Of a stretch of 64,000 nt of DNA, positions 23,335 through 35,077 are shown one piece after another. The stretch is from Diadophis punctatus similis (Eukaryota; Chordata; Lepidosauria; Squamata; Dipsadidae). The position numbers were made by a program, and so were the translations under genes. Numbering within the stretch: the stretch's first letter is position 1; each line of letters opens with the position of its first letter. The stretch is taken from the NCBI GenBank assembly GCA_023053685.1, contig JALIGW010000001.1, positions 56,558,859 through 56,622,858 on the forward strand. Direction: 5' to 3'. The notes under the pieces are model-generated. The model did no database searches. It had not been told where the DNA came from and saw nothing but the letters and a program-made list of their open reading frames with translations.

Positions 23335-24160
23335 CATGTGACTTATACCCATTACAAATGTGTAGTTAGTTCATCAGCGGAGTTTATGTTTTCTTTTGTG
23401 TTTCCTTAATGTGTTAATATTGACAGCTGCTTTGTCATCTGCTTGGTGGAAAAGTGTGATACCAGCTCAATAAAGAAAGCTATAAACAATAAATGAATAT
23501 CTCACAAGTCAAATTATAAACTTTATAAATTATAAACTGAAAAGATCTGTAGGGTAATTTTCAGTGTATCTGTGCATTGCCAAGACACTACAGTTCTCTA
23601 GCAAAACTGTCATTCTCATCATCAAAGCAAAACTAAAAAGAATAAAAACAACAGCATTCTGACAGTTCTTTTACATAAGAGTGTATTTTGCTTTACCTCA
23701 CAATATAAATTCGAGAACAAGAAAGCAGCCAAACCACTAACAGCTGCAAATTTAGAAGGGAGCTAATAAGAAAAGATGTGATCCTGTTTAGATACCTGCA
23801 TTTTTAAATGGTAGAAACTCATCTTATAATTCAACTAGCAACCTTATTCATGGATTTCTTGGAATAGAGGTAGGCCAGGTTTATTGCATACTTAGTACTT
23901 GGATTCTTTGTAAACAAGTACTTCAGCAATACTCTCCTGAAGCCTGGAGATCCCAGTTAGTTAGTATGAACCTTATTCGTTTATTTTTAAAGATTTAAAC
24001 TGTCTTTTTCTCAAATACATGTCAGGATGAAACATTAGGTTTAAAAAATAATAGAACAAAACACTGACATCAACTAGGTTAAAGATTAGAGTCTCCACAT
24101 GATATAATTGCAGTCCCAATCAACTAACTGTAATGTAAATATTCTACCTGGAACAGTTTC
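23335..24160. other. Intergenic, nothing recognised
   Basis: AT-rich; no repeat or coding sequence identified. Confidence 0.45.
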
Positions 24161-24835
24161 ATAGAGTATGCTAACAGAATAAGAGAGTTGGAAGGGACCT
24201 TGGAGGTCTCCCAGTCCAACATCCTGCTCAGGCAGAAAACCCTACGTAATTTCAGACAAATGGTTGTCCAGTCCAGAGGTGGGTTCCTGCTGGAGCTGCC
24301 CGGTACGCAGCTCTGGTAGGGAGCGGCCAATTGCGCAACCACTCTGGAGCCCTCTCTGCCGGTCCATCGCGTGCATCGCCATTTCCCCCCGTGAATTATT
24401 GGCCGATTTTGCTTCTGTGCATGCACGTAAGCAAAATCGTGCCAAAACCTCGCACACGCGCACGTCCCCTCATGAGATTTTGGCACAATTTTGCTTCCGC
24501 GTATGTGCAAAAGCAAAATTGTGCAAGGGTGCGCGCGTGCGTATCGCACACACGCATACTTGAAGTGTGGAGATGCACGCGCAGCGCACCGGCACCGGTA
24601 AGGGAGCAACTCGCAGCTGGTCCAGTTTCTTCTTAAAAACTTGCAGTTTTGGAGCATTCATAACTTCTGGAAGCAAGTTGTTCCATTGATTAATTATTCT
24701 AAGTGTCAGGAAATTTATCCTTAGTTCTAGGTTATTATTCTGATAGAGGCCATAGTGTAGTCTTCTTTGATTCTTGTTAATTGATATATTGTAGATATGC
24801 TGAAACTTAGTGACTCTAATAGAACACTCTTATGA
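24161..24835 (-). mobile_element. CR1 LINE 3' part, interrupted by hAT
   Basis: Contains the reverse complement of the conserved CR1 3' region (agagttggaagggaccttgg, then agtccaacatcctgctcagg). After the hAT insert it continues with ttcttaaaaacttgcag, gagcattcataacttctgg and gtgtcaggaaatttatcctt. The two halves join directly if 24,274-24,627 is removed. Confidence 0.85.
24274..24619. mobile_element. hAT element, family C, inserted in CR1
   Basis: cagaggtgggttcc to cgcagctg; duplications gtccagtc / gtccagtt (24,266-24,273 and 24,620-24,627). It carries repeated cgcgcatgtgcaaaagcaaa-type segments, hence CpG-rich frames on both strands. It is younger than the CR1 copy it splits. Confidence 0.82.
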
Positions 24836-25519
24836 CAGCTACAGAACAATCAACTATTTAATAAATAACAGTAAGGCATATTATTTCCCAAAGGAGTGGC
24901 TGTACTAAGAATAACATCCCTCTGGAATAATTTGGGTTTTACTGCTTTCTGATGGAGCTAATCTAGTGTCCAAGGCAGGTTGTTATCACAGTGTTGGTGC
25001 TATAATGTAAAAAAATAATTTCCTGCACTGAGTTCTGTTTATCTCATAAAAATGTTGGATTACTGAATTCTTATCAAAAGAAGTATGTACTGCATGTGTA
25101 GTTCTGGTTAGAGAAGATACCTTGGGTCAGACCATATAGAGCTGTGTAGGAAAATAGTGTTTGGAAGCACATCAGTAACTGTATGTATGCATTCCTAATT
25201 TTAGTACCTACTACAACCAGGTTACCACATTCTGTTCCAGGTGTAATTTCTTTTTCTTTTTTTGCCTTCAAAGGTAACTCAGTGTACAGGCTTTCACAGT
25301 AATCTATAGATATGGTAATAAGAACTTGTTTTCCTAAAGTTAGAAATGAGGTCTAGATTACCATGCTTAAAGGCTAATATCACCTTTAGTTAAAAAGCTA
25401 ATAACAAAGTCTAAAATTCCAGATTACATTTAATTTATAGATCTTTTTACTTTCAGCATCCAGATTTGAAATTGGATGTATAAGTTTGGTTACATAGCAG
25501 GAGGCAATATCTAAGCAAC
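24836..25519. other. Intergenic, nothing recognised
   Basis: AT-rich spacer. Confidence 0.4.
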
Positions 25520-25571
25520 TGAGTCCCTCGGGAGTAGGGCGGCATATAAGAAAACCAAAATAAATAAATAA
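25520..25571 (+). mobile_element. L2-like LINE 3' tail
   Basis: actgagtccctcgggagtag then ggcggcatataag and AAAT units; about 50 bp of 3' end only. Confidence 0.75.
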
Positions 25572-26486
25572 ACTTTGGTGGTCTGAAAAAAGCTAAGTAA
25601 CATTAGTCTCTATAACTGTAGTACCTAGATGGTAAATGACAAAAAATGCTAGTTGTTAGGCTAGAAGGAAATAATGGAAGAAGGCTGTTACAAATTACTT
25701 CCTTATTTCTCCTATTATTCCACTCAGCCCATTTATATTTCGGGATCGACACCATTAAAGAGTTTCTGAATTCACAATCTCCAAAAGTTATAAAGCTATT
25801 GGAGATGCAAGGGAGAAGAGGACACTTGTGTATGTCCAATTCAGCTGTAGGCAGGTGGAGATAAGCATAGGATTTTGATTGTTTTAATATTTCTAAGACC
25901 AATTATATTTAGATCTCCTGAGAAATAAATTCCACTAAGTTTAATATGACTCATTACCAGATGAGCACAAAAAGAATTGCTGCATTAATCAAGAATAAGG
26001 ATCTGAAACTTATATTAAAAATTATATCCTTATCTTAGAACTGGCAACACAACCCAACAATTACGTAAAGCCATTGAGTTGCTATGAAAAATGTTGCCAG
26101 CACTGATAAAATAACAAAATGTATTTTTTCAATACAATACTCAGATTTAATCATGATTAATGACTTAAGGTCCAATGAAATCAACTCAGTTATTGGAATC
26201 AATATTTTCAGCTGGTTTTAAAAATATTTTTACTATGTGCTGGTATGGAAATTAATTACAAATTGCTTCATTTCAGACACAGCTCTTGAAAAATCCAGAT
26301 TAAAATATTGTAAAATGCACAAATAAAACATGGTGCAAAATATAAAACAAATTAAAACATCTACAGAATTAAACTAAAGCAGAACCAAATGCCAAGGACA
26401 GCATTAGCACATTTTTAAAACTGAAAGCCAAAAAAACAATAACATCAGGGAAGCATTTACAGTAGTCCAAACAGGGGCATCAGTTT

Positions 26487-26487
<1 letters not shown>
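25572..26487. other. Intergenic, nothing recognised
   Basis: AT-rich; no nameable repeat. Confidence 0.4.
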
Positions 26488-26523
<36 letters not shown>

Positions 26524-26549
26524 GTGTGTGTGAGAGAGAGAGAGAGAGA
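26488..26549 (+). repeat. (GT)n(GA)n microsatellite
   Basis: GT to about 26,531 with one GC interruption, then GA to 26,549. Confidence 0.96.
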
Positions 26550-26744
26550 AAAAAAAGATGGCAGCAGGAACTGTGCAACCAACCCCTGCCTTTTATGCAA
26601 GTTGGGTGGCCATATACATTCTGAAGAAATAAATTTTAGATTAACCAATGTTTCTATAGATAAACATACATAGTATTTTAGCCTGACTTTATAGCCCTTG
26701 CCACTGAATCACTGAAAATCTTTGACAAGTTTACCCTACTCCAG

Positions 26745-26800
26745 ATACAGATTAGCAGAGTTGGAAGGGACCTTATAGGTCATCTAGTCCTAGATATTTT
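26745..26800 (-). mobile_element. CR1 LINE 3' scrap
   Basis: gcagagttggaagggacctt followed by ataggtcatctagtcc, the conserved CR1 3' terminal block in reverse. Confidence 0.75.
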
Positions 26801-26903
26801 CCTAGAAGGTGAAAATAAGTAGTGGGGGAATACGTTTAGATCTCATTCATTGAGCAACTAAGAGATGATTTTTTGAAACCACTTTTGGCTGGCAACGTCG
26901 TAT

Positions 26904-27212
26904 CAGAGGTGGGTTCCTGCCGATTCGGACCGGTTCTATAGAACCTGTAGCGGGAATTTCCTCCTTCTCGCTGAACTGGCAGCGATGGCCGGCTGGACAC
27001 GTCCCCAAACTGGCTGTCTCGGCGGCACCATAGGTGCCGCCAACTTGTTTTTCACCTCTGCACACACACAGATGCAGTTTTTTGCTTCTGCACATGTGCA
27101 GAAGCTGGGTTTTCAGCACTGCGCATGCGTGTGCCCCTGCATGGCACACGGCGCACCCACGCAGTGCAGGAGGAAGCGAACTGGCAGTGAGATAAGTTAG
27201 AACCCACCCCTG
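26904..27212. mobile_element. Non-autonomous hAT element, family C
   Basis: cagaggtgggttcctgccga to gaacccacccctg; duplications cgtcgtat / cgtcatat (7 of 8). The interior has the ctgcgcatgcgtg motif shared by the family. Confidence 0.86.
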
Positions 27213-27661
27213 CGTCATATATATTGATTTCTAAGAAAAAAATGTCTTAAAACAAAGCATTAAATCATGGTACATATGTTGAACAACTTGTGACTAGATT
27301 ATTCATCTTGATTATTGCACTAGACTTGACTGTATTACAAAGCTATCAGAAAGGTTATGTGAAAGCAGTTTTCCGGAGTAACCCCAAGAGATTCTAATTT
27401 TAGAGTAATGAAATACTTGGGGTTTTTTTTCCAGGCAAATTATAAAATCTAGGTCATTAGTTTTAAATCCATAATGGCTTGGAGCTATATCATGTCAGAG
27501 AGCACATTCTTTTGTGCAAGACATTCCACTTGCTAAGATCTAACTGCATTTGTCACTTAGCAATCAGGCAGCAACTGAGAATCAAACCTTTACTATGGAT
27601 ATATCTGACCTTTGGAATAAACTCCCTAATATACAGACTAAATTTGGTGTACTTAAAAGTA
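27213..27661. other. Intergenic, nothing recognised
   Basis: AT-rich spacer between two hAT copies. Confidence 0.4.
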
Positions 27662-27669
27662 ATAAAACC

Positions 27670-28025
27670 CAGGGGTGAGTTCCTCCCGGTTTGGACTGGT
27701 TCACCCGAACTGGTAATGACCTGCTGGTGATGTCACGATGATGTCACTGACCCGGTTCAGTCGGTGCCGGTTCGTGGGTGCTGCCATCTTTTTTTGATTT
27801 TTTTTTTGCATTTTTTTAAAATAAATTTCTTCTGAGCATGTGCAGAAGCCGAGTTTCTGGCACTGTGCACGCGGTCGCCATCTTGTTTTTAGCTTTTTTA
27901 AAAAAATTATTTTGGGGGGATTTTTCAGTACTGCGCATGTGCGTATGTGCGAGCGTGTAAAGCGTGCACCCACGCGGCACGGGAGGAAGCGAACCAGCAG
28001 AGAGGTAAGTTAGAACCCACCCCTG
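27670..28025. mobile_element. Non-autonomous hAT element, family C
   Basis: caggggtgagttcctcccgg to gaacccacccctg; duplications ataaaacc / ataaaaca (7 of 8). It contains tgacgatgatgtcactg-like and ttcttctgagcatgtgcag motifs common to the longer copies. Confidence 0.86.
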
Positions 28026-29225
28026 ATAAAACACTAAAAAAAAATCTGTGGCTAGATTTTTTAGTATACGTTACTTTTTCTTGCTATTTTTGTTGGTTCA
28101 ATTTTTATTTGTTTAATACTTCAATTGTCTGTTTAGCACATTTGATTTTCTTTGTAAATCACCTAGTGGGATAAAGACTAGGAGTTCAAACACAACAAAT
28201 ATATAAATATTGATTTAAATTAAATTAAATTAAATTAACAAAGAAAAGAGGAGGTGATTGAAGTGTTGATACTCCATCAATTACTGTATTTCATAAAACA
28301 GAACAGCTTTTACTAAAACAGGATGATTGCAGATAACTTTTTGAGGCTTTTTTTTTTAAGAAAGTGACCTTAAATTTTGTTTCTGAAACAAATGGAGGAA
28401 CCCCATAGTAAATTAGAAATAATGATATGTGGGACTTTCTTTCTTTTTTTTGTCTCTGGGGTTCTGTTAGTTTAGAAAGAGATCTCCAAGTACATTTATA
28501 TTAACTGTAGAGATTATCATAGATGTCTTCCATAAAATAAGAGTTGTCTTCCTTGAAATACATCCATACATTCTATTTTATAAAACTGGGATTGAGCAAA
28601 TGTGGATTTTTTTTTTTAAAAAAACTGTTCTTACAAGATGCTGTGGCAGAATTATTTCTTCAATCAAGTAGCAGGTGATAAAGGGATCTCTGTGGCTGGA
28701 GTGATCAGAGCAGATTATTCTCTGGTGACCTGAAGATGGAGTCGTAAGAAGTAAGGTTGAAGAAATTAGATATAATTGTGTGGAAAAAGGCAAGAATAAT
28801 GCTGGTCCAAATTGCTGTTTTAGTTGGTGTAAATTTCTGTTTTTGTTTGCTGCCTAGGATTTCTTGGATAAATCGATGACTTTATAAATTGGATCAATCA
28901 ACTGGAACTACAGTATTTGGAAGATTCCTTTGTCATGTGAAAAAACCAGATTTCTTTCTTGCCTTTTTTTGCAGGAAGAAAAAGAATTGAGAAACATGAT
29001 TTTTGTATTGTCACCTGGTCATTCCCAACAACAGTAAAAATGGCGAACAACACACAAGCTACCCAAATGTTGAGTTGTCTCTTTCTCCTCTACTCCTACT
29101 CATAGAATACCCACCCCAGGTAGTGAGCATGCTTCTTGAGTCTTGCTGTTCAGTAGCTGCTGGGCTACAAAGAGCAGCAGTCTGATCCAGAATGAGATGG
29201 GATCACACTATGCTACTGCAGTATT
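28026..29225. other. Intergenic, with weak LINE tail
   Basis: AT-rich. Near 28,110-28,235 a tttgtaaatcacctag...AATTA-rich stretch may be an old LINE tail. Nothing else recognised. Confidence 0.4.
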
Positions 29226-29354
29226 TCCCAACTTGGCAACTTTAAGATGTGTGGACTTCAACTCCTAGAATTCCCAAGCCTGCATGTTGGCTGTGGAATT
29301 CTGGGAGTTGAAGTCCATATGCATCTTAAATATGTTAAAATTGAAAAACACTAT
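29220..29354. mobile_element. Family D foldback (hAT-like) element
   Basis: cagtatttcccaacttggca then ctttaagatgtgtggacttc, mirrored by gggagttgaagtccatatgc and ttgaaaaacacta. The inverted arms are about 45 bp. The flanks tgctactg / tgctagta suggest a degenerate 8-bp duplication. Confidence 0.75.
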
Positions 29355-29659
29355 GCTAGTAGGCAGTGATAAAGGTCCAAACAAGTGCACAAATGTAATG
29401 TGAGTGAAAAAAGAGAAAAGGCCAATGTAACAACAACGAATTCTGGAAATCCAAATTAGGAGAATAAAAAATACTACCAGAGCAGATTTACACATGGGTG
29501 TATGTTTATGTATATGAAAAAGTGTTTATGAGAGTGTAAAAAAGAGAACAATTCCTAAGTTTATCCACATTTTATCAAGTGACAAGGTATCCACTGTAGA
29601 GTTTTTTAAAAAAATGTATAGAGTAAAAATAATAATATAATGGAATGTGATATGATTAT
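29355..29659. other. Intergenic, nothing recognised
   Basis: AT-rich spacer before the pentanucleotide array. Confidence 0.4.
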
Positions 29660-29750
29660 AATACAATACAATACAATACAATACAATACAATACAATACA
29701 ATACAATACAATACAATACAATACAATATATAATACAGTACAATACAATA
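29660..29750 (+). repeat. (ATACA)n pentanucleotide array
   Basis: About 17 ATACA units, slightly degenerate at the right edge. Confidence 0.96.
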
Positions 29751-29754
29751 ATAC

Positions 29755-29776
29755 CATATGTGTGTATGTATGTGTG

Positions 29777-29809
<33 letters not shown>

Positions 29810-29810
29810 A

Positions 29811-29846
<36 letters not shown>

Positions 29847-29904
29847 TGTATGTATGTATGTGTGTGTATGTGTGTATATGTGTGTGTATATATATGTGTG
29901 TGAT
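29755..29904 (+). repeat. (TATG)/(TATATG)n microsatellite
   Basis: Alternating TG, TATG and TATATG units, contiguous with the pentanucleotide array; together about 245 bp of simple sequence. Confidence 0.95.
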
Positions 29905-30983
29905 TGTGTATAAACATTAAACTATATTTAAAAAGGCACGGAATATAATAGTACAAGGAGTCTGTTTTTAGTTTGGAATTGGATTAAGACTCTTATTTTA
30001 AAAAATACAGTAGAAAGCATATTACAGCTAAAGCAATATATTTTTTAAAGATAAGACAAAAATGATAATGAGATTGGAGAACTGTATCTAACCCAGGAAA
30101 GACAGTGATTTCAAATTTTCCAAATCAGCAAGATGCAAATTGGAGAGACAATATGGCTCTTTCTCTTTTTAGCTTAATTAGAGGAAGAAATGCAGAGCAC
30201 GCGGAAGATATGAGGCGCTGCGTTTTTCTTTTTTCTTTTTTTACATATGGTGGAGTTCTAGGTCCTTAGACAATCTGTTTTTATAAACAAATAACACATC
30301 CATTTACATAACTAGTCCACATCTCTAATGCAAATCATCTGCCTTAGTGTTGCTCTGTAGAGAATAATATTCCATATTAATTACCACGCATATTTACTAA
30401 ATAAATTCACTCACAGTAGCTAGCAATCCACAAAAAATGCTTTGCTAAATGGGCCAACTAACAGGCTAAAGCTGCGGTTTTTGTAATTGGAGCAGTTTCT
30501 CTCAGCTATGTTGTCTACCCAGCCAAAAATCATATGTCAAAAGTGACATACCATGCTGCAATCTCCCCCCCCCCTACCCCTTTTTGGGATGCACAACAAT
30601 AACAAGATATTTTAGCTCTTTTTAAATGTGAAAACTAATTGATATGGAAAGTAATATATAAATTCTTTAAATAAGCAAACATATAAATAACGGAGACTCA
30701 GGAGACATTTTTTTGGGTTGTCTGTTTAGTACTGTGACTTCCACAGAAAATCTGTGCTGATAGATTTATTCTTGTTTATTCTTGTTTTTGGTAGTATTTC
30801 CATACAGCTGTCCATTTCTAAAGGCATCTTTTCCCCATTCCAAATGAAGTCATCATTTAGGAGCTGTGATGCTTTGAATGGAATCACTGTGCATTGGAAA
30901 GTTGGCAACTGATAAAACATTTACACAAATTTGGGACAGTCATCTAGATTATGTCCTTCAAAATTCCTTGTAGAGGAATGCAC
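29905..30983. other. Intergenic, nothing recognised
   Basis: AT-rich with a short C run near 30,567; nothing nameable. Confidence 0.4.
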
Positions 30984-30985
30984 TA

Positions 30986-32787
30986 CCATGTTTCCCCAAA
31001 AATAAGACAGGACCTAATTTCTTTTGAACCCCAAAATATGGCATTGGCCTTATTATTGGGGGGGGCTTATTATTTTGGGGGTGCAGTAGGCGACGAGCGT
31101 GGGACTGGATGTCCCATCACCGCCGCCTCCCCTCCTTGTTCTTGGCGCCGACTGAGCAGTTGGCCTGCCACCACTGCCTCGTGGAGCAGGACTCTGCAAG
31201 GCTTGTTGTGCTCTTGCATGCATGAACTGCAGGACTGCCGTGGGCTCCATCATACAGCACAGCTGGGGTCCCTACCTGGGACTTGTAGCTCTGTCACATT
31301 CCTCGGTGTTGTGTCCACTGACCCTCCCCCGCCTCTGGGTCTCAAGCGAAGCACGAGGGGGAAGAAACTCTTGCGGGCTGCCTGAGGAAACCGAGCTGAC
31401 AGCCAAACTTCTAGCTGGGCTCAGTGGAAGAAGCCGCCGGGCACGCACTTCCTTGTCGCTTCCAAACGCACCCCTCTCTCTCTCGACAGGGGCAGGGAAG
31501 AGTGCACTTAAGACATAGCACCAGAAGAAGGAACCTTTTGGCTGCATGCTGAATGCAAGAAATCTTTCTCCCCTTTTGCTTCAAGAGGCTGCGCAGGCGC
31601 GATAAGTCTTATGAAGACTCATTTCTGGCAGAGTTTGGAAGAGAGAAAGATTTCTTGCGTGCAGCCAAAAGGTTCCTGCCGAGAGAGAGAGGGAGGAGGG
31701 AAGGAAGGAGAAAAGGCAGATGCTTTGCCTTAGGCAGCCCGTAAAAGTTTCTTCCCCCTCCCGCTTCGCTCAAGAGCAGGAGGCGGGGGAGGGTCAGTGG
31801 ACACAACACCGAGGAATGTGTGGCTGTTCCTGCAGGGGATTCCCACGCACCACCCTCGCCTGCATCCCCCATCTGAAGGATGCAGGGAGGGCAGTTGGAG
31901 GATGAGCGGCCCGAGCTGGCAAGCAAGCGAGGGAGGCGTGGGCGGGAGGGAGAGCTGAAGGGGCGGCGAGGCCAACCCATGGCCCGGCACTCTCTAGCTG
32001 ACTGCAGGGCTCTGCAACGTCAGTAGCCACAGAGGCACAAGTAGTGAGTGCCCCGGGGAACAGCGGCAGCAGCTTCAGGCCAGCACATGCCTCTCCCAGG
32101 TGCCTGGAAAGCCTCGGCCGCTGCATGCGTGGTGACAGGGACGGGCTGGATGCGCCCGTCTGCTGCTCAAGCCTTGTGCTTGTGGACACGCTATACCGGA
32201 CCGGCCTCCCCACCTCCTCGCAGGCAGGAGCACGTTTCCATATGCTGCCGGAGGCAGCCCAGAGGAGCCAAGCCAGTCACGCAGGGTGTGTGCACACTTG
32301 CCTCTCGCTTGCTCTTGCTCTTGCTCTCCCGGCCGGAAGCTGCTCTTTCTGCGGTGGGCACTCTTTTGGCCAGGGGGGAGAGAGAGAGAGAGTGAGAGAG
32401 AGTAAGAGGGAGAACAAGCGAGAGGAGGGTATGCGCACACCTCCGGCAGTGATTTGAAATGTGGTCCTGCCTGCGAGGAGGTGGTGAGGCAGGGATAGAT
32501 GCTCGCCTTCTCTTCCTTGCAGGCAGGAGCGCGTTTCAAATTGCCATAGGCAGAGCCCAGAGGAGCCGAGCTAGTCCTGTGCGTACCCGCCTCTCGCTTG
32601 CTCTTGCTCTTGCTCTCCCGGCCAAAAGAGTGCCCGCTGCAAAAAGAATGGCTCCCAGCATGTCCCCCCCTTTCCCCGGAAAGTAGTTGGGGGCCTTATT
32701 TTGGGGGGGGGGCTTTTTTCAGCGCATGCGCTGAAAAGCCTGATTGCCCTTATTATGAGGACATGTATTATTTTCGGGAAAACACGG
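30986..32787. mobile_element. TA-flanked (Tc1/mariner-like) element with GC-rich palindromic core
   Basis: Begins ccatgtttccccaaaaataa and ends with its inverted match (ttattttcgggaaaacacgg). TA dinucleotides lie on both sides (30,984-30,985; 32,788-32,789). The 1.8-kb interior is strikingly GC-rich for this region. It consists of inverted and direct duplications: arms at about 31,300-31,360 versus 31,760-31,825, 31,525-31,573 versus 31,643-31,685, and 32,210-32,250 versus 32,430-32,480; and a direct repeat (cgcttgctcttgctcttgct) at about 32,308 and 32,593. No transposase is recognisable. It mimics a CpG island, but I see no gene. Confidence 0.8.
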
Positions 32788-32789
32788 TA

Positions 32790-34353
32790 TTACAAAACAG
32801 TTTCTTCAGAGTTAACATTGTACATATTGAAATTGATTAATCCATGATACTGCAACTACTTTAAAAAGAAAAAAACATGGCTTAAGAACATATTCATCAT
32901 AGAATTGTCAATTATCTCAAAGTCCATCTACTTGATCCCTGACAATGCAGAGGTCTTCTGTAATATATTCATGCTGAATAGGTCTTCAGGTTCCATCTGT
33001 AATTTCATGAAATTCTTCCTAGTCATCAGTCAAAATTTGAATATGTTCATCCAACTTTTGTCATTTGGAGAAACTAAACACAAAGTGGTTGAATGACATA
33101 CATTAGACATAAAAAAGGTGCAATACCACGGCTCCATGTAGTTGGCCAGGATCTCTTCTATGGCCCTCAAAACCATTTCTAACTATTATTAACAATTTTA
33201 GGTGTTTTTAAAAACATTATGGAAACAGTTAAGGGGCAAATTAATAGTCTTAAGGCATTTTTATCAATTCCTCAAAATGGCCCTTGGCCCCTTTTAAAAT
33301 ATGCCCTTCAACATATCATGTAAAATCTGTTACATTTCTCAAACAGATGGAAATTCTCTACTTCTATACAACACATCATTAGCCTTTAAAAAAAATGAAG
33401 ATGGCTTTAATTTCATAATTAACTCTTCTCCAGTTGAAGCATCCCAATATTTTTTTAACGTCATATGATTTGATCTTTAGTTCGGGCTGCTATGACTTGT
33501 AGTCTAATGAAATAAAAAAAATCTTCCTGCATAAACACACAGATGAAAGATAGATATCTACATCTTGTAACATATGTCTCCTACAATCAGGACTACCCAT
33601 TTACTGTGAATTAGGGATTGGGTTTGCGGGCATACTTATTTCAATATATATATACACTTCTCGCAAAGCAATGTTTCTGCTATAAAATGCCTTTTGTATG
33701 CATTTTCTTAATATATTCATTTTAACTTTTTTTTTTACTTACAAGCGGTGCTGCAAAATTCTAAGAAATGCTGATGTCAGCATGCATTTACATTTTTGGT
33801 TCAATTTATATTCAGGAAGTCTGAAATTGGTGTATTTACATTAAATTTGGACAGGACAAATATATTCTCCATTTTATGCTCACTTCGGCTATACTGTATA
33901 TGTGTCTCACTCTTTATGGTGAGTGATATATTCATAGAGAAAGAATATACTTTCAATTGTTCATATGTCTAAAAGTGTGCTGAAATCTGTCTTTTACTCC
34001 TATCTTATTATTGAATTCCCTTTAGAATCTTTTTCTGTGTTGTTTTCTTCTTGGTAGTGGCGGAAAATACAGTTGCTGTTGTTTTCTCTGCACGTTTCTT
34101 TGTTATTCTATCTATAACTTTCCTTGCAGTTACATTTCCAATGCGAAAAAAACCTCCCAAGATTATTCCTTCGGGATATCTTTCTTTGGGATTTCAAGCG
34201 GGGCCACAGATTTCTAAATAGTGATTGTACATTAAAAAAAACAGGATGCTTACAACATCCTTTGATCAATATATAGCCACCACAACCAATGAAAATCCAA
34301 GTAGCATTTTTCCTTTGAATTTTCTATTAAATAGAATGTGGATGCTTTAAAAG
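32790..34353. other. Intergenic, nothing recognised
   Basis: 1.6 kb of AT-rich spacer without nameable content. Confidence 0.45.
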
Positions 34354-34403
34354 ATGCAAAAAACAAAACAAAACAACAAAACAACAAAACAAAAAACAAA
34401 ACA
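34354..34403 (+). repeat. (CAAAA)/(CAA)n low-complexity tract
   Basis: aaaacaaaacaaaacaacaa-type sequence of about 50 bp. Confidence 0.9.
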
Positions 34404-34622
34404 ACCATCTTCTGATTTGTCATTCTACAGGTCTGTCTGCCTATTACTAGGAGGCAGAAAAAAAACTAAGAGACGGGCAACTGGTGTTCCAAAAGTTGCA
34501 CATTTGTCCCATGCCTTTTTTTATGACCTTTGGCACTCTTTATGACCATTATTACTCCAAACTGGAATTCCTCATGGAAACAGAAGAGAAGTGGAAGGCC
34601 CTAAAATGACCTTAGTCTAATT

Positions 34623-34756
34623 CAGGGGTGTCAAACTCGTGGCCTGCGGGCCGGACGCATCATAGGATGGTCACCACCGCCCCGCCCCCAGTTTAGTGAA
34701 GGGGAAAAAGTCACAATACGTCACATGATGACAATGTGACACTGAGTTTGACACTG
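34623..34756. mobile_element. Non-autonomous hAT element, family A (short)
   Basis: caggggtgtcaaactcgtgg to gagtttgacactg; duplications gtctaatt / gtctagtt (34,615-34,622 and 34,757-34,764), 7 of 8. Confidence 0.87.
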
Positions 34757-34764
34757 GTCTAGTT

Positions 34765-35077
34765 TTTGTGGGGGGGCCCGCGCTCTGGAACCAACTTCCC
34801 CCAGAGACCCGAACCATCCCCACCCTGCTGGCCTTCCGAAAAGCCGTCAAGACATGGCTCTTCCTGCAGGCAGGGGGGGAACGACTAAATCCATCTGAAT
34901 TCCCTCCTTGGTACGGCTGATTGTGAACATTTTTTAATTTTTTGTATATTTTTAACTGCTGTTTTTAAATTACTGTTTATTATTAGTGTTCTCCGAAAAT
35001 TGTTGTACGCCGCCCTGAGTCCCTCGGGAGTAGGGCGGCATAGAAGAACAAATAATAAATAAATAATAAATAAATAT
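34765..35077 (+). mobile_element. L2-like LINE 3' end
   Basis: Starts within the C-terminal polymerase segment (gctctggaaccaacttcccc = LWNQLP-type; aaagccgtcaagacatggct = KAVKTW-type). It continues through the 3' UTR to gtacgccgccctgagtccct and cgggagtagggcggcataga and ends in AATA/AAAT units. It gives the clearest reading of the tail seen at the other copies. It begins immediately after the hAT duplication. Confidence 0.87.

Noticed and set aside
24124..24657. 177-codon minus-strand frame
   Set aside because: Explained by a CR1 fragment plus the GC-rich hAT insert; spans their junction.
31053..32686. Cluster of overlapping 60-154-codon frames on both strands
   Set aside because: All lie within the GC-rich palindromic element; no frame is favoured and none resembles a known protein.
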